Below, one piece after another: positions 1 to 11,578 of a stretch of 64,000 bases of DNA; the stretch's first letter is position 1; each line of letters starts with the position of its first letter. The position numbers and the translations under genes are program-made. Location: positions 12,960,171-13,024,170 of the forward strand of contig CM060194.1 of NCBI GenBank assembly GCA_030549335.1. Direction: 5' to 3'. The stretch comes from Pontederia crassipes. Its lineage: Eukaryota > Streptophyta > Magnoliopsida > Commelinales > Pontederiaceae. A model generated the notes under the pieces. The model did no database searches. It was given only the letters and a program-made list of their open reading frames with translations, and was not told the DNA's origin.

Positions 1-1209
1 TATAAATTTATATTTTAAAATATATTTAAATTCCGTGAAGTGCAATTATGATTAACATTTTATTTTCTTTTTGACACCATAATTGAACATCAACCTTTGC
101 TTCAAAATACTAACTTCACCTTAGGAATTTTCATTAAAGAACTTAACATCAGCCAGTTTGTTAAATTGTTTGATATTCCATCCGCATCTGCCATAAAGGT
201 ATTTTAATGTGCAGCTCTTGGAGAAAAATAGCCAAGGTTATCTGATTTCTATAATCTAGACGATTAATCGATGTTTTTGTGGCCGTGGCGTTGTATGCGT
301 ATGGCAATAACTATAGCCCGCAAGCAACATAGGTTATCTAATATTACATATATTGTCTTGTGACTTAATTTACTACTACATATGTTAAGCATCATCTTAT
401 GTACAAATCTTATTGTTTTGCACTCTTCTTTTGTTCTTGCACCGAATGCACATTGAATGAACATAAGGGTTCTCATTAGTCATAATTTGTCTTTAATACA
501 AAAGTCACATATCTTATATCTACTTAACTCAATTAAAATGGATATGAGTCATAATTATTTTTATTTTGAAATATCACATACATTAACCATATCATTTTTA
601 GCTATTATTTAGAGTAGTGTTTGTAAAAATAAATACTATTGTCTTATAAATATATGATATTATTTTATATAAAATATTTGTATATGATATAAAATAATTT
701 TAGATATTATTTTCTTAGAAATTTTTATTTATAACATTTTCAATTAATGTGAATTAAATTTAACATCATTATTAAATTTTCATAAATTATAAGTTAGCTC
801 TCTATATTTTATTATATTTTTTATCATAAGATATAATAATATATAAATGTATTTTTATGTGTATTAAAATTTTAACATGGTGATTAAGTTTTTACAATTT
901 ACATATTGACTTTTTATATTTCATTATATTTTTATAATAATGTAAAAAATAATATTAAGATAATAATTCAGACTTTTCAATTAAAATAATATTTATTCTA
1001 ATGCTACAAAAAATGTAATATTTTTTATAGAAATATTAAATATTTAAAATATAAACTTAACTAACATTTATCTTAGTTCAAATTGTAAGAAATTTATAAA
1101 GATATTGTATGTTAAAAATAGTACTTATATATTATAAATTTATTTATATATTTAAATTTATATTTTAGAACATATTTATATCGCGCGAAGTGCGAACGAG
1201 TTATCCTAG
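1..1209. other. AT-rich spacer with possible Helitron 3' end
   Basis: No coding sequence is seen. The stretch is extremely AT-rich. At its right edge the sequence reads CGCGCGAAGTGCG, then a short spacer, then TTATCCTAG followed by T. This is the layout of a Helitron 3' terminus (short GC hairpin, CTRR end, insertion before T). A diverged copy of the block around the hairpin (AAATTTATATTTTA..CGTGAAGTGC) lies at the very start of the window. No matching 5' TC end was found, so the call is tentative. Confidence 0.3.
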
Positions 1210-1541
1210 TTTATTATATATATATGCTTTCGAGTCGTGAACGGAATTATTTCTATGAACTTTTAATCTACTTTCCAAATTCACTGTATAGTAGAAACTA
1301 AACTTGGGAAGAAAGTAAACATTCATAAAAATAATTCCAAGTAATACGAAGATTTCATTTCATGACGTTCGATCATTTAGTAACGGCTATCGAACATACG
1401 TCACTGTGACTTTTTTGTAACGCAGTTTTATGACGTTTAAAAGGTGACGCCTATTAGACGTCACAAATACATTTTTGTGACGTTTAACTGAATTTATGTG
1501 ATGGTTATTAAACGTCACCTATATCAAATTTTGTTGTAGTG
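1210..1541. mobile_element. CACTA transposon terminus (right end, rest outside or lost)
   Basis: The segment ends in TTTTGTTGTAGTG, the reverse complement of a CACTACAACAAAA terminus typical of CACTA (En/Spm) DNA transposons. Behind it, at about 1365-1520, are repeated TGACGTTTAA / GACGTCAC motifs in both orientations, as expected of subterminal transposase-binding repeats. The insertion point is inside exon 2 of the peptide gene copy at 1524-2631, and the three bases after the end (CGG, 1542-1544) are the expected position of the 3-bp target duplication. The opposite terminus is not visible, so the element either runs off the left edge or is rearranged. Confidence 0.72.
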
Positions 1542-2631
1542 CGGACACACTGCACAAATAATATATTCATGTACATAACATAATTAATTAACCTATTGAT
1601 AGAAATTAAACATGATACAAACTTGTCTTATATTACTCTAAAGAATTTAGATTTAGGCAGCACAAGTGTCCCTTTTTAAAAGAGTCGTGTCCCTCCATTT
1701 TCTTATTATAAATTAAATTAAAAAATTAAATAAAAAGGAGAAAAAAAATATGATTTAATATATTTTTAATTCAATAATTATACGTATAGTATATATATAG
1801 TTAATGTTATTAAAATCGGATTGGATCAATAAATTATGAACCTAATCGACAATTGATTCGGTCTGATTTTATGTAAAAAATCGATTTTGAGATCAAACCG
1901 AAATAAATTAGTTGAATCCAAAAAATTGGCCAAGTAGATGAACCTGTTCAATTAAATTTTCAGAAAGTATTTAAAATTTAATAATATTAAAAAAAAAACT
2001 ATGAAGATATTCTTTCACCCTGACTTCGAACTAATTAAGCACTAATAGCTCTAAACACCGGAGGTCCTCCATAGATTCGAAATGCACCCCAAAAAAAGTG
2101 TTAAAGAAAAAATAAAATAAGAAATAAGAGTAAATTTAAGATAAAACTCTATTAAATTAACATTTATTATCATTAAATATTAAATAATGACATATTAATT
2201 TATATGTTAACAATTATTATTTTATCGCTATTAAACAATTTATATTATATTAATATTTTTATTGTTAATAGGTTATTACTATAATATTTATATATTATGT
2301 CATATAACTTATACTATATTTTTAAAATTATTATAAAAATATTATTTTAATAAAATATGGTCTCATTTGATTGGATTGAACCAATCACTATCATATAACG
2401 TATTGAATAATCGTTAGTCCGATTAGGAAAACATGGTGATGGTGTATAGTACTTACCCACTGGCTTTCCATATAAGGAATACTCCATGCGTGGGAGTGAT
2501 CTGTGCACCAGCTCCGGCGCCAGCGCCGGTAGAGTTGCTGCCGAGTTCGCCGTGGCTACTGTCATGGCTGCTGCGACCGCGAGCACCAGCAGCATGCACC
2601 GGACCAGAACCATATTGTCAACCCCCTTCAT
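1524..2631 (-). pseudogene. secreted cysteine-rich peptide gene copy, exon 2 cut by CACTA insertion
   Basis: This is the sister of the intact gene at 9591-10943. Exon 1 (2457-2631) is fully open: it starts at MKGVDNMVLVRC, has a hydrophobic signal peptide, and continues to YSLYGKPV with the same GTAAGT donor as the sister. The exon-2 acceptor (CAG at 1550-1552) and the first eight exon bases (1542-1549) survive. Then the CACTA terminus begins, so the eight-cysteine tail is lost. Splicing as in the sister would read into the transposon end and stop at a TGA (1524-1526), giving about 66 residues ending VCPHYNKI. A TATA-like stretch at about 2699-2707 is retained. The function of the family is not recognised. 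Whether the truncated product is made is unknown, but the cysteine module is certainly broken here. Confidence 0.75.
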
Positions 2632-5097
2632 GGTCTTCTTCAGTTTCTTTTTTCTTTCAACTAATGTAGTGATAGCTCTTCGTATCATACGCATGCCTCT
2701 ATATATATGGCACTGGTAGATAACCAGAGATATGCACATTAACTTGTCATGGTGTCAGACCAGCTTTGATTCTTTCCCCTTCTGCATATTCATTCACTTG
2801 TTCATGATTCACGTCCAGTTACATGCATCCGTTCATGCAAAGATTCACAATTAAAGTTGATTGTAAAAAAAATATTCTTCAGTAATATTAATATTAAAGA
2901 ACCAGTTGCCTATAATCAAATATATTAAATGGAATATTTATTTTTTTGTCAAAAAAATCATGGAAAGGAAAATTAGAAGGGAAAAAAGTTAGGCTCACTA
3001 CAAGAAAATGACGTATTTCCGACGAATAATTTCTGACGGTAAAAAATCCTTCGTAATTTGCAACGGATTTTATGACGAATTATTTTTCATCGATATTTCC
3101 AACGGTTCAGAGCGTGAGAAATATTTTTCATGATTCGAACTATGAGAATTATAACTACTTATTTTTTATAATATAAAACATCTAAAAAACAATTTATCAA
3201 AATATAATTATTATGATTAATAAAAAGGTTTAAAACAATGAATTATTTATTTTTATTCAATAGTCACATCATCTAAAATGAAATATGGTATTAGTTAAAG
3301 TATTTTATTCCATGTGCCTATAACTTATTATTTTAATATAATTATCTAATCAATTAAAGGATGTCGTAAGGATTCATAGATTATGAACTTTTGAAGTTAG
3401 GACCGATAAATTAATAGCATTGAATTTCTTCCTAAAGAATAATGATGAATTTCTAAAAATATAAGCTAATGAGTCTAATGGAAATAAATAAAATAAAATA
3501 GGCTTAGAAGAATTTGTTAATGTACAGTAGTTTTATGATCCAATATTTCTATTATAGCATTAATATTTATATTATAACATTTTTTTCTTGTATAAAAATA
3601 GAGAAATGATTTTCTAAAGAGACACATTATAAAAAATAAACAAAACCCTCATATGAATTGATTATCTACTGAGGTGGGATATGCAAAACTATTTACAAAA
3701 TATTTTGGTGCAATTTATAATGTGATAAGTTATCTAATTTATATATCTAGTCATTATTAATGTATGATCATATAGATAATAATAAATATTGCCAAATTTT
3801 ATGGGGTCAATTGACCCCAAATAGGACCATGTAGGTCCGCCCATGGTGGGAAAAAATTTTCACGGTTCTAGCCATGAAAAATTCCTACAGGTAGAGCCCT
3901 GGGAAATTTTTCCCACAGTTGGAAAATTCTTTTCATGGCTCGAGCCGTGAGAAACTTTTCTCACAGTTCGAATCGTGGGAATTTTCCACGGCCATAATTA
4001 TAGGAAAATTTTCCCATGATTCGAGCTGTGGGAAGTTCCCACAGCTCGAGCCATGATTTTGATCGTGGGAAAAGTTTCCCATGGCTCACGCTGTCGGATA
4101 TTCTCACAGTTCAAATCGTTAGAAAAATTTCCCACGGTTTAACCCATCGAAAAATAAAAAATCCCGCCACATTCATCCGTTTTTTTTCTTTTGCTACTTC
4201 TCCCTCTCTTTTTATACACCCTCCCTCTCTTTACCTCATTCCCTCTTTCCTCTCTCCTTTCTCTCCCTCATCGTGGCCAGTCCAGATCGGCCGCCTCACA
4301 CGACTGCGAGGCGGTCGGATCTGGACGCCTCACAGCCGGATCTGGTGCGTTGGTAGCCTGATCGGCCGCCATCCGCCACGAGATGGCCTGATCCGCTCGC
4401 CTCGCGGTGGCTGGCGAGGGTTTTTTTTAGTTTTTGAAAAAGGTTTTCGACAATCCTCGCCATAGGAAAATCATGTATCCAACGGCTCAAACCGAGGGAA
4501 GTTCCCACGAGCCAAGCCATGGGAAACTTTCCCATGGTTCGTGTCGTGGGAACTTCCCACAACCTCGACCGTGGGAAATCCCGAGTGTGGGAAATGTTTC
4601 CCACAGTTCGAATAGCTTTCCCACGATACGAACGGTCCATGCCGTGGCAAATAATGGTTCCAGCCGTGAGAACTTTCGATGGTTGTGATAGAGCCGTCGG
4701 AAAATGTTTGCGACGAGCAAATTTCCGACGATTAATTTTCATCGAAAAATCTGTGGAAAACTCACATTTTCGACGAATTTTGCCCAATTTTCGACGGCTG
4801 TGGCCGTTGAAAATAACGATTTTTCTTATAGTGGCTGAAGATATATAGACCAAAGAAAAGAATAATTAGCTAATAACTTTAACTAATTTATGGGTTGTTT
4901 AATGCATCATCACTCAGTATTATTTGACGATAAATTGACATTTATTAAAATTAATACTAATGTGCTTTCTCTTATTTAGTATGCACAAATAAGCTATTTA
5001 CCCATTAAAATTAACAATAATAATTATCAAATAATAAATAACTTTAATATAAAATCTACTATAATGTATGAAATCTTATCATTATATATTTTAAAAT
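1542..5097. repeat. tandem duplication, proximal copy (contains the broken peptide gene)
   Basis: This segment aligns by eye with 9672-11578 in the same orientation, over the exon-2 start, intron, exon 1, promoter and about 0.6 kb of upstream flank. The main interruption is the CACTA element at 2996-4833, absent from the other copy. Homology fades near 5097/11578; on the left it stops at the transposon end at 1541. Small indels and substitutions throughout show that the duplication is not very recent. Confidence 0.8.
2996..4833. mobile_element. complete non-autonomous CACTA (En/Spm-type) element
   Basis: It starts CACTACAAGAAAATGACG and ends CGATTTTTCTTATAGTG; the terminal inverted repeats match at 12 of 13 positions. 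It is flanked by the 3-bp target duplication GCT (2993-2995 and 4834-4836). The duplicated locus at 11312-11314 shows a single GCT at the matching place, an empty site that confirms both ends. CGACGG/CCGTCG-type subterminal repeats occur at both ends. The interior carries no transposase: it is a dense field of CCGTGGGAA/TTCCCACGG modules (about 3836-4660) around a GC-rich block at about 4270-4420. Open frames inside it are by-products of this repetition. Confidence 0.9.
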
Positions 5098-5509
5098 TAT
5101 TGTATATGTGGATTTGACGTACTATTTGAAAAAAAAAATAGGACTATCGTGTATTCACATATAGTATGCAAATAATGCATAGTTAGAAATGTGACAAGTA
5201 CGTGATGATTTTGTATGTGGATGAATTGTGTGGCATGTATGTTTAAATTGACATAGGAAGATAGGTACTTTTTCATTTTCAAATCAATCATCACTTGTGT
5301 TTTATAGGATGTAAGAAAGTAACTTCATGTTCTCTAATCTATTATAGTATGCCAATAAATTATTTTGAAATGATGTCATAGGTTCTTGAATTATTTGGGG
5401 TAGAAAGAAAAATATTTATTATCAAACAATATTCTCATGTTTAAGTAGTTGTAAATATATTTTTATAGAAGTGATTTGACCTGCACCTTATTGGAAGAGT
5501 TCTTTATTG
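5098..5509. other. AT-rich spacer, no gene
   Basis: No coding potential, splice-consistent exon or structural RNA was recognised. A short open frame on the minus strand (5097-5294) has no family features. Confidence 0.5.
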
Positions 5510-6263
5510 ACATTTTCATGCCTTAAGTAAATTTTCATTATTTTCGCACTTTAGTTGATATTGAAGTGCAAGTCTTAATATCACATTCATAAATATTACC
5601 AATAAGATAATATAACATCACATTCATACAACTAATCATGCATGATTAACTTAGGGATATTACATTGTCACGACCCCGATTTAAACCTTAGTTTAAAGCG
5701 AAGTTCGCGACTGATTACGAATGATCAAATAAAATTGGAAAAGATTGTGGAAACGTAATGTAATTTTTCTTTTTTATATAACATACATAAGAATGAAAAT
5801 ACCATAAAATAAACTACATAATTTATGATGATCCTTCATTTACTTAAGACATTATATGTAAATAAGGAACTACCCCCCATTTGGATTCAAATAAAAGATT
5901 TAGAAAAATAAATAACTAAGGAATCGAAATCTAAATTTTTGTCCCAAGAACAAAAATCGCGATTTCACATATTTTTCGATTTTATGTCTACATTTTACCT
6001 AACTCGTACACCTCTTAAAAATTCTTAAAAATCACTTTTAGAATCCTTTCATATATAGGAGCAATTATCGGGACTTTAATTTTCCAAATTTTCATTTTTT
6101 CGAAAATCACATTTTCATGCCTTAAGTAAATTTTCATCGTTTTCGCACTTTAGTTGATATTGAAGTGCAAGTCTTAACATCACATTCATAGAGATTACCA
6201 ATAAGATAATATAACATCACATTCATACAACTAATCATGCATGATTAACTTAGGGATATTACA
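5510..6263 (-). mobile_element. gypsy-type LTR with a tandem partial LTR copy
   Basis: On the minus strand, 6263 down to 5666 begins TGTAATATCCC and ends GGGTCGTGACA, giving TG..CA borders and about 598 bp. Just inside, at 6264-6300, the minus strand reads AAATTTCGAGGACGAAAT then a purine run AAGGGGGGTAG. This pol-end plus polypurine-tract arrangement is common just before the 3' LTR of plant Ty3/gypsy elements. One base beyond the LTR, 5664 down to 5510 repeats the first ~155 bp of the LTR with few changes. No second complete LTR or target duplication was found, so this is a rearranged relic. Confidence 0.5.
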
Positions 6264-9200
6264 TTCTACCCCCCTTAAAAAAATTTCGTCCTCGAAATTT
6301 AGCACATCTCATCGTTGATATAAATATCGATAACAAATTAGACATATTTTGTTTGATCGTGTAGGTTATTCAGTATCATGATGTCGTTGTAGAACTTATA
6401 AGAAATTATTCCAAATGAATGAACTTGCTCTATTTAGTTAGGGATATGAATTGTACATAACTAAACCCCTCGACATCCTAATAGAAGGACACGATGGACT
6501 CAAATCTTTCCATCTGACCACGAACCTTTCAAATAATATCATCTCGCATGATTCCGAAGAATTATCTGAAAAATATTAGAAACAACAGAGTGAGCTAAAA
6601 TAGCTCAGTAAGTTGATAACTCATAGCTTGTATATTACCAACTAATCAATTTGGAGGGACATAAAAAAACATGCAATAATCATAATAGCAAAATAGACAT
6701 TTTTTTATATATTTGATAATTACATATAAACATACTAATTAGAAACATCACACTCAACTTGTAATCAATATCATATAAATCATATCAAACATATGTATGC
6801 AAATGCAACACTCTCATATGAATGCACGGATCACCAACTGGCTAGTGGTCGGTAGGTGAACTCTAGAGGTGGCTACCATCGTGATCAGTAATGTAGCACT
6901 TAGCTCCATTCTACCTCATCCCTTCTGGGGAACAAATCATATAGCGATAGGTGGACTCTAGAGGTGGCCCCTATGAATTCTAGAGGTGGCCCCATCGCGA
7001 CTACTCACGATGTGGCACTTAGCTCTGCATGGCACTTAGCTCCGCATGGCACTTAGCTTCAGTCTATCTCATCCCATTTCTGAGGAACAAAATGTTGCAT
7101 TGGATTCTAGAGGTGGCTCCCATCGTGATCAGCGATGTAGCACTTAGCTCCAACCATCATATATGTAAATGCAAATAGATGTCGATGCATGATTCATCAT
7201 ATGACAAACAACTCCTGAGTATCAGGAGATGAATCAATCCAATACCATTTCAAAATGAACAAGATTGCACTCATCGCAATCCATTCAAATCATATCACAT
7301 AAACTTTTCATAATTGCATTTCTCGAAACTAATTTATAGAATTCTAAAACATATTCAATACATATAATAATAGATGTCACACCGAATTCAAAAGATGTGA
7401 AGACATAGAGTAGAAAAAATCAACTTACCTATAAGGGCTAACAAAATGTTTTCCTTTCTCTTTTCACTACTTTACTCTTCTACTCCTATAACAATAATAA
7501 TAAGAAACGCATTACTACTATGATATGAATACAAGCCTATCACATATGAAATATAATTAATTGAAATGGTATATGAACCTTAAATATTTACTCTTATAAC
7601 TCAAGTAACTATTAAATATAAGGATTGACCTAATATTATAACAGATTGCACACATAGTAAAGAAAATTCATATCTTCTGGTATGCATAATCAAATGACAT
7701 CATTCCAATTTTCTTTACTTTCATATTACATAGACATTAATCTGTAAAAGTTTCATTTCCTACTTCATTATGGTTTGCTCTCATGAAAATCAACATTCAG
7801 CCTAATTTTTATGTTGTTTCTATATCTTGACAGACTGAGTAACCTTACTTTTATGATTTATATAAAATAATAAGCATTCTCTATTCTGATTCTTTTAATT
7901 TTTCCACATAGTAGACATCCTAAGGTGCAACTCATAAAATTATTTGAATTTATATCTATTTGTACTGAGCACAATAAATTTAATCAATATAGCATAATAC
8001 GCATGAGGGGCGTATGAGGGGCATTAACTCTTATATATATATATATTTGGATTATTTATAGGAAACTTCCTTAGGACAGATGATCGGTGTCAATTTTTAT
8101 TATCACAAACAGTGAACTAGAAATCATTTTTTATTTTGAAAAAAAGAAATTGTTAAAAAATATTTGATGAAACTATGAGCAATTAAAAGCAAAAAAGAAT
8201 ATTATGCTTAGATCTTGATTCTGGTGTTGTATGTGTGTCTCTCTCACACATCTCCATCTTTCTTTTCCTCTATCTCTATCTCTCTCTAGCTAGCAAGGCA
8301 AAATCGAGAAACCTTCATGGACTCGAGATCTCCTTGTAGGAGACAAAATCGATCGTGGATGGCTCTGGGAAGCCACTGTGATGATTCTACTCCTGAATCG
8401 ATATGAGAAGCCGTCGAAAGAGATTTGGTGGAACCCTACGTTTTGTGGAGAGAGTAAAAAATGATTTTCTTAGAGTCGAAAACTAAGGGATGAGATCAAA
8501 ACCACTGTCATTTTGAGATGAGATGTGAATGTGACCACGCATCAAAACACCTACGAACTTCGTTGACTGGCTGTTTATTTTTCAGGATTTTCAAAAACTT
8601 GAAAAATAATTGTCCGACAATATTAAACACTTATCATGAGTCGTGCATAACTTGTCTGTCGGTAATCCTAATCTAATGCTTGTTTGGCTCTATTCCAATG
8701 AATATCTTCTTAATCTACCTTTTAATCCGCAATCAAACATCACCTTAAAGATTGAACTTTGGATTAAATCTACACCGTTGTAACTCTCTTCGTAATCTAG
8801 TTCGTCAATATGTTTCCTGATGTAATCTTGATCGAATCTTAGCCGTTATAACTTGTATGAAATTCAATCGGCTGATCTGATTTTTTATTTAATCCTGACC
8901 GTTGTAACGCATGTTTGATCTGGCCCATTAGAACTTGATGCGATCAAATCTCAAGCGTCAATGTCATCAGGCTTCATAACACTTGATTAACAGGCTTCAA
9001 ACCCGTTTTAAACAGCACGTCAACTCCTGACATTTCTCATTTGTTTTAATTTTTTTTATCAGGTCAGGTTTAGTTAAAATTAATTTAATATCCTGTTAAA
9101 TATTTTTCATATATAATTTGGACATATTTTTAATTATTTTCGTATTAAAACTTTATGTAACTATTAACATTAATATGTTTTAAATCAAAATGTATTCCCA

Positions 9201-9590
9201 GCACCCCTCTAAAATAATTGAAGCAGGTTCATGCGGGGCCGAATTTTACCCTCTTCATTTTTATTGTTCTACTCAATTTTAGTCGATACAGAAAATAAGA
9301 CAATTTTCATTTTTTTTAAAAAAAAGTTAAAACTTCTCAAGATATTCAGAGTCCATATTGATATGGGACGACTAGATTTGGCATGAATCACTTACAAAAT
9401 TCACACATTTTTCAGTAGTCCTGATCATCCAAGATCTTCCATAACTCGGGTTGAAATAAAAAAAATGTATATGAGTTTATTATAATAGGATTTAATATAT
9501 GGCAGAATTACATAGGCATTCATGCCTGATTATTATGATTGATCTGATTGCATCTCTCTTTCTCTCTCCACATAACATGATATAATAACT
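6264..9590. other. retroelement-like non-coding region, no gene
   Basis: This region probably includes degenerate internal sequence of the gypsy-type relic whose LTR lies at 5510-6263. Between 6820 and 7160 a module containing CTCTAGAGGTGGC and GCACTTAGCTCC recurs several times in degenerate tandem form. A CT-rich tract lies at 8235-8290. No reverse transcriptase, integrase or host exon could be read in any frame. Confidence 0.4.
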
Positions 9591-10943
9591 TTAGCACTGA
9601 TCGCGACAGAAGATGCAGCGAGGCTGAGTCCGATAGTAGATGCAGGCGCAGCATTTCTTGTCGCACGGAGCCGGACACACTGCACATATAATATGTTCAT
9701 GTACATAACATAAATTAATTAACCTATTGATAGAAATTAAACATGATATAAACTTATCTTATATACTAATTTAAAGAATTGAGATTTAAACAGCATAAGT
9801 GTCCCTTTTTAAAGGAGTCGTGTCCCTCCATTTTCTTATTTATCAAATCAAAAATTATAAATTAAAATTTAAAATCGAAATGAAAAATAGTAAAAAAATG
9901 ATTTAATAGATTTTTAATCAATAATTATGCATATAGTACTTATACATATAGTATATATAGATATAGTCAATATTATTAAAATCGGATCGGACCAATCAAT
10001 TGGTAAATCATGAACCTAATCGACGATTGATTGGGTCTGATTTTATGTCAAAAAATGATTTTGACATCAAAACGAGAAAAAAATGATTGAACCGAAGAAA
10101 TTGGCCACTTAGATGAACCTGTTTAATTCAATTTTCAGAAAAAAAAACAAGAAATAATAAAAGTAGGAAAGTTTAAAAAAACGAATAAAAGGAAGGTTAA
10201 AGAGGAGGGAAAATGATATGTAAAAAAGAAATAAAAATTGAAATAAAAAGTAAGTATTTAAATTTGAATAATATTAAAAAGTAAAAAGTATCAAGAAAAT
10301 CTTTCACCCTGACTTAGAATTAATTAAGTGCTAATAACTTTAGACACGAGAGATTTTCCATAGATTCACCCCAAAAAAGAAAGTGTTAAAGAAAAAATAA
10401 AAAAAGAAATAAGAGTAAATTTAAGATAAAAACTCTATTAATATAACATTTATAATCATTAAATATTAAATAATAAATTAATAATAACATATTTATATTT
10501 ATATGTTGGCAATTATTATTTATCGTTATTTAACAATTTATGTTATATTAATTTTTTTATTGTTAATAGGTTATTACTGTAATATTTATGTATTATGTCA
10601 TATAACTTATACTATATTTTAAAAATTATTATAAAAATATTATTTTAATAAAATATGATCCCGTTTGATTGGATTGGTCCAATCATAACAAATTGGATCT
10701 AATTGTTGGTCCGATTACAAAAACATTGTGTATATAGTACTTACCCACTGGCTTCCCATATAGGGAATACTCCATGCGTGGGAGTGATCTGTGCGCCAGC
10801 TCAGGCGCCAGCGCCGGTAGAGTTGCTGCCGAGTTCGCCGTGGCTACTGCTGCCGAGTTCGCCGTGGCTACCGCCATGGCTGCTGCGACTGCGAGCACCA
10901 GCAGCATGCACCGGGCCAGAACCATATTGTCAACCCCCTTCAT
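9591..10943 (-). CDS. small secreted cysteine-rich peptide, family not recognised
   Basis: Two exons were rebuilt: 10745-10943 and 9591-9679, giving 95 residues. The intron (9680-10744) has a GTAAGT donor and a TGTGCAG acceptor and keeps the frame. The start MKGVDN is chosen because it is the first Met shared with the duplicate; MVL six residues later is an alternative. Residues about 7-30 form a hydrophobic signal peptide (RCMLLVLAVAAAMAVATA), so the product should be secreted. A middle segment (LPALAPELAHRSLPRMEYSLYGKP) is followed by a 28-residue tail with eight cysteines in the order C-x3-C-x3-C-C-x-C-x8-C-x2-C-x3-C, probably four disulfides. A TATA-like run lies near 11014-11025. The spacing does not match defensins, snakin/GASA, LTPs or thionins as I know them. 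It could be a signalling or antimicrobial peptide, but nothing here decides that. An in-frame 24-bp duplication in exon 1 distinguishes it from its sister. Confidence 0.72.
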
Positions 10944-11578
10944 GATCCTCTTCGGTTTCTTTTTCTTTGTCAATTAGGGTAGTGAGATAGCTCTTGGTAT
11001 CATACGCATGCCTCTATATATATATGGCGCTGGTAGATAACTAGAGATATGCACATTAACTTGTCATGTGTCAGACCAGCTTTGATTCTTTCCCTTTCTG
11101 CATATTCATTCACTTGTTCATGATTCACTTCCATGCACTTACATGCACCCGCTCAGGCGAAGATTCACAATTAAAGTTGACTGTAAAAAAAATATTAAAG
11201 AACCAGTGGACGATAATCAAATATATTAAAGGGATAAGCTAATGCCTTCTTTATTATTAATTTACTTTTTCTAAAGAAAATTCATGGAAAGGAGAATTAG
11301 AAGGGGAAAAGGCTGAATAATATATAGAACAAGGAAAAGAATAATTAGCTAATAACTTTAAGTAATTCAGGGGTTGCTTAATGCATTATCACTCAGTATT
11401 ATTTGGCGATAAATTGGCATTTATTAAATTGATAGTAATGTACTTTCTCTTATTTAGTATGCACAAATAAACTGTTTACCCATTAAAATTAACAATCATC
11501 ATTATCGAATAATATATGCCTTTAATATAAAATCGACTATAATTTATGAAATCTTATCATTATAAATTTATAAAATTA
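9672..11578. repeat. tandem duplication, distal copy (contains the intact peptide gene)
   Basis: Counterpart of 1542-5097. It lacks the 1838-bp CACTA insertion and so provides the empty site (GCT at 11312-11314). Confidence 0.8.
10825..10872. repeat. 24-bp in-frame tandem duplication in exon 1
   Basis: Two adjacent 24-bp units (10825-10848 and 10849-10872) differ at one base and add eight residues (AVATANSA) at the end of the signal peptide region. The sister gene at 2457-2631 has one unit. Confidence 0.92.

Noticed and set aside
4016..4853. Overlapping open frames of 77-185 codons inside the CACTA element
   Set aside because: They arise from the GC-rich inverted modules of the transposon, overlap on both strands and show no protein family features.
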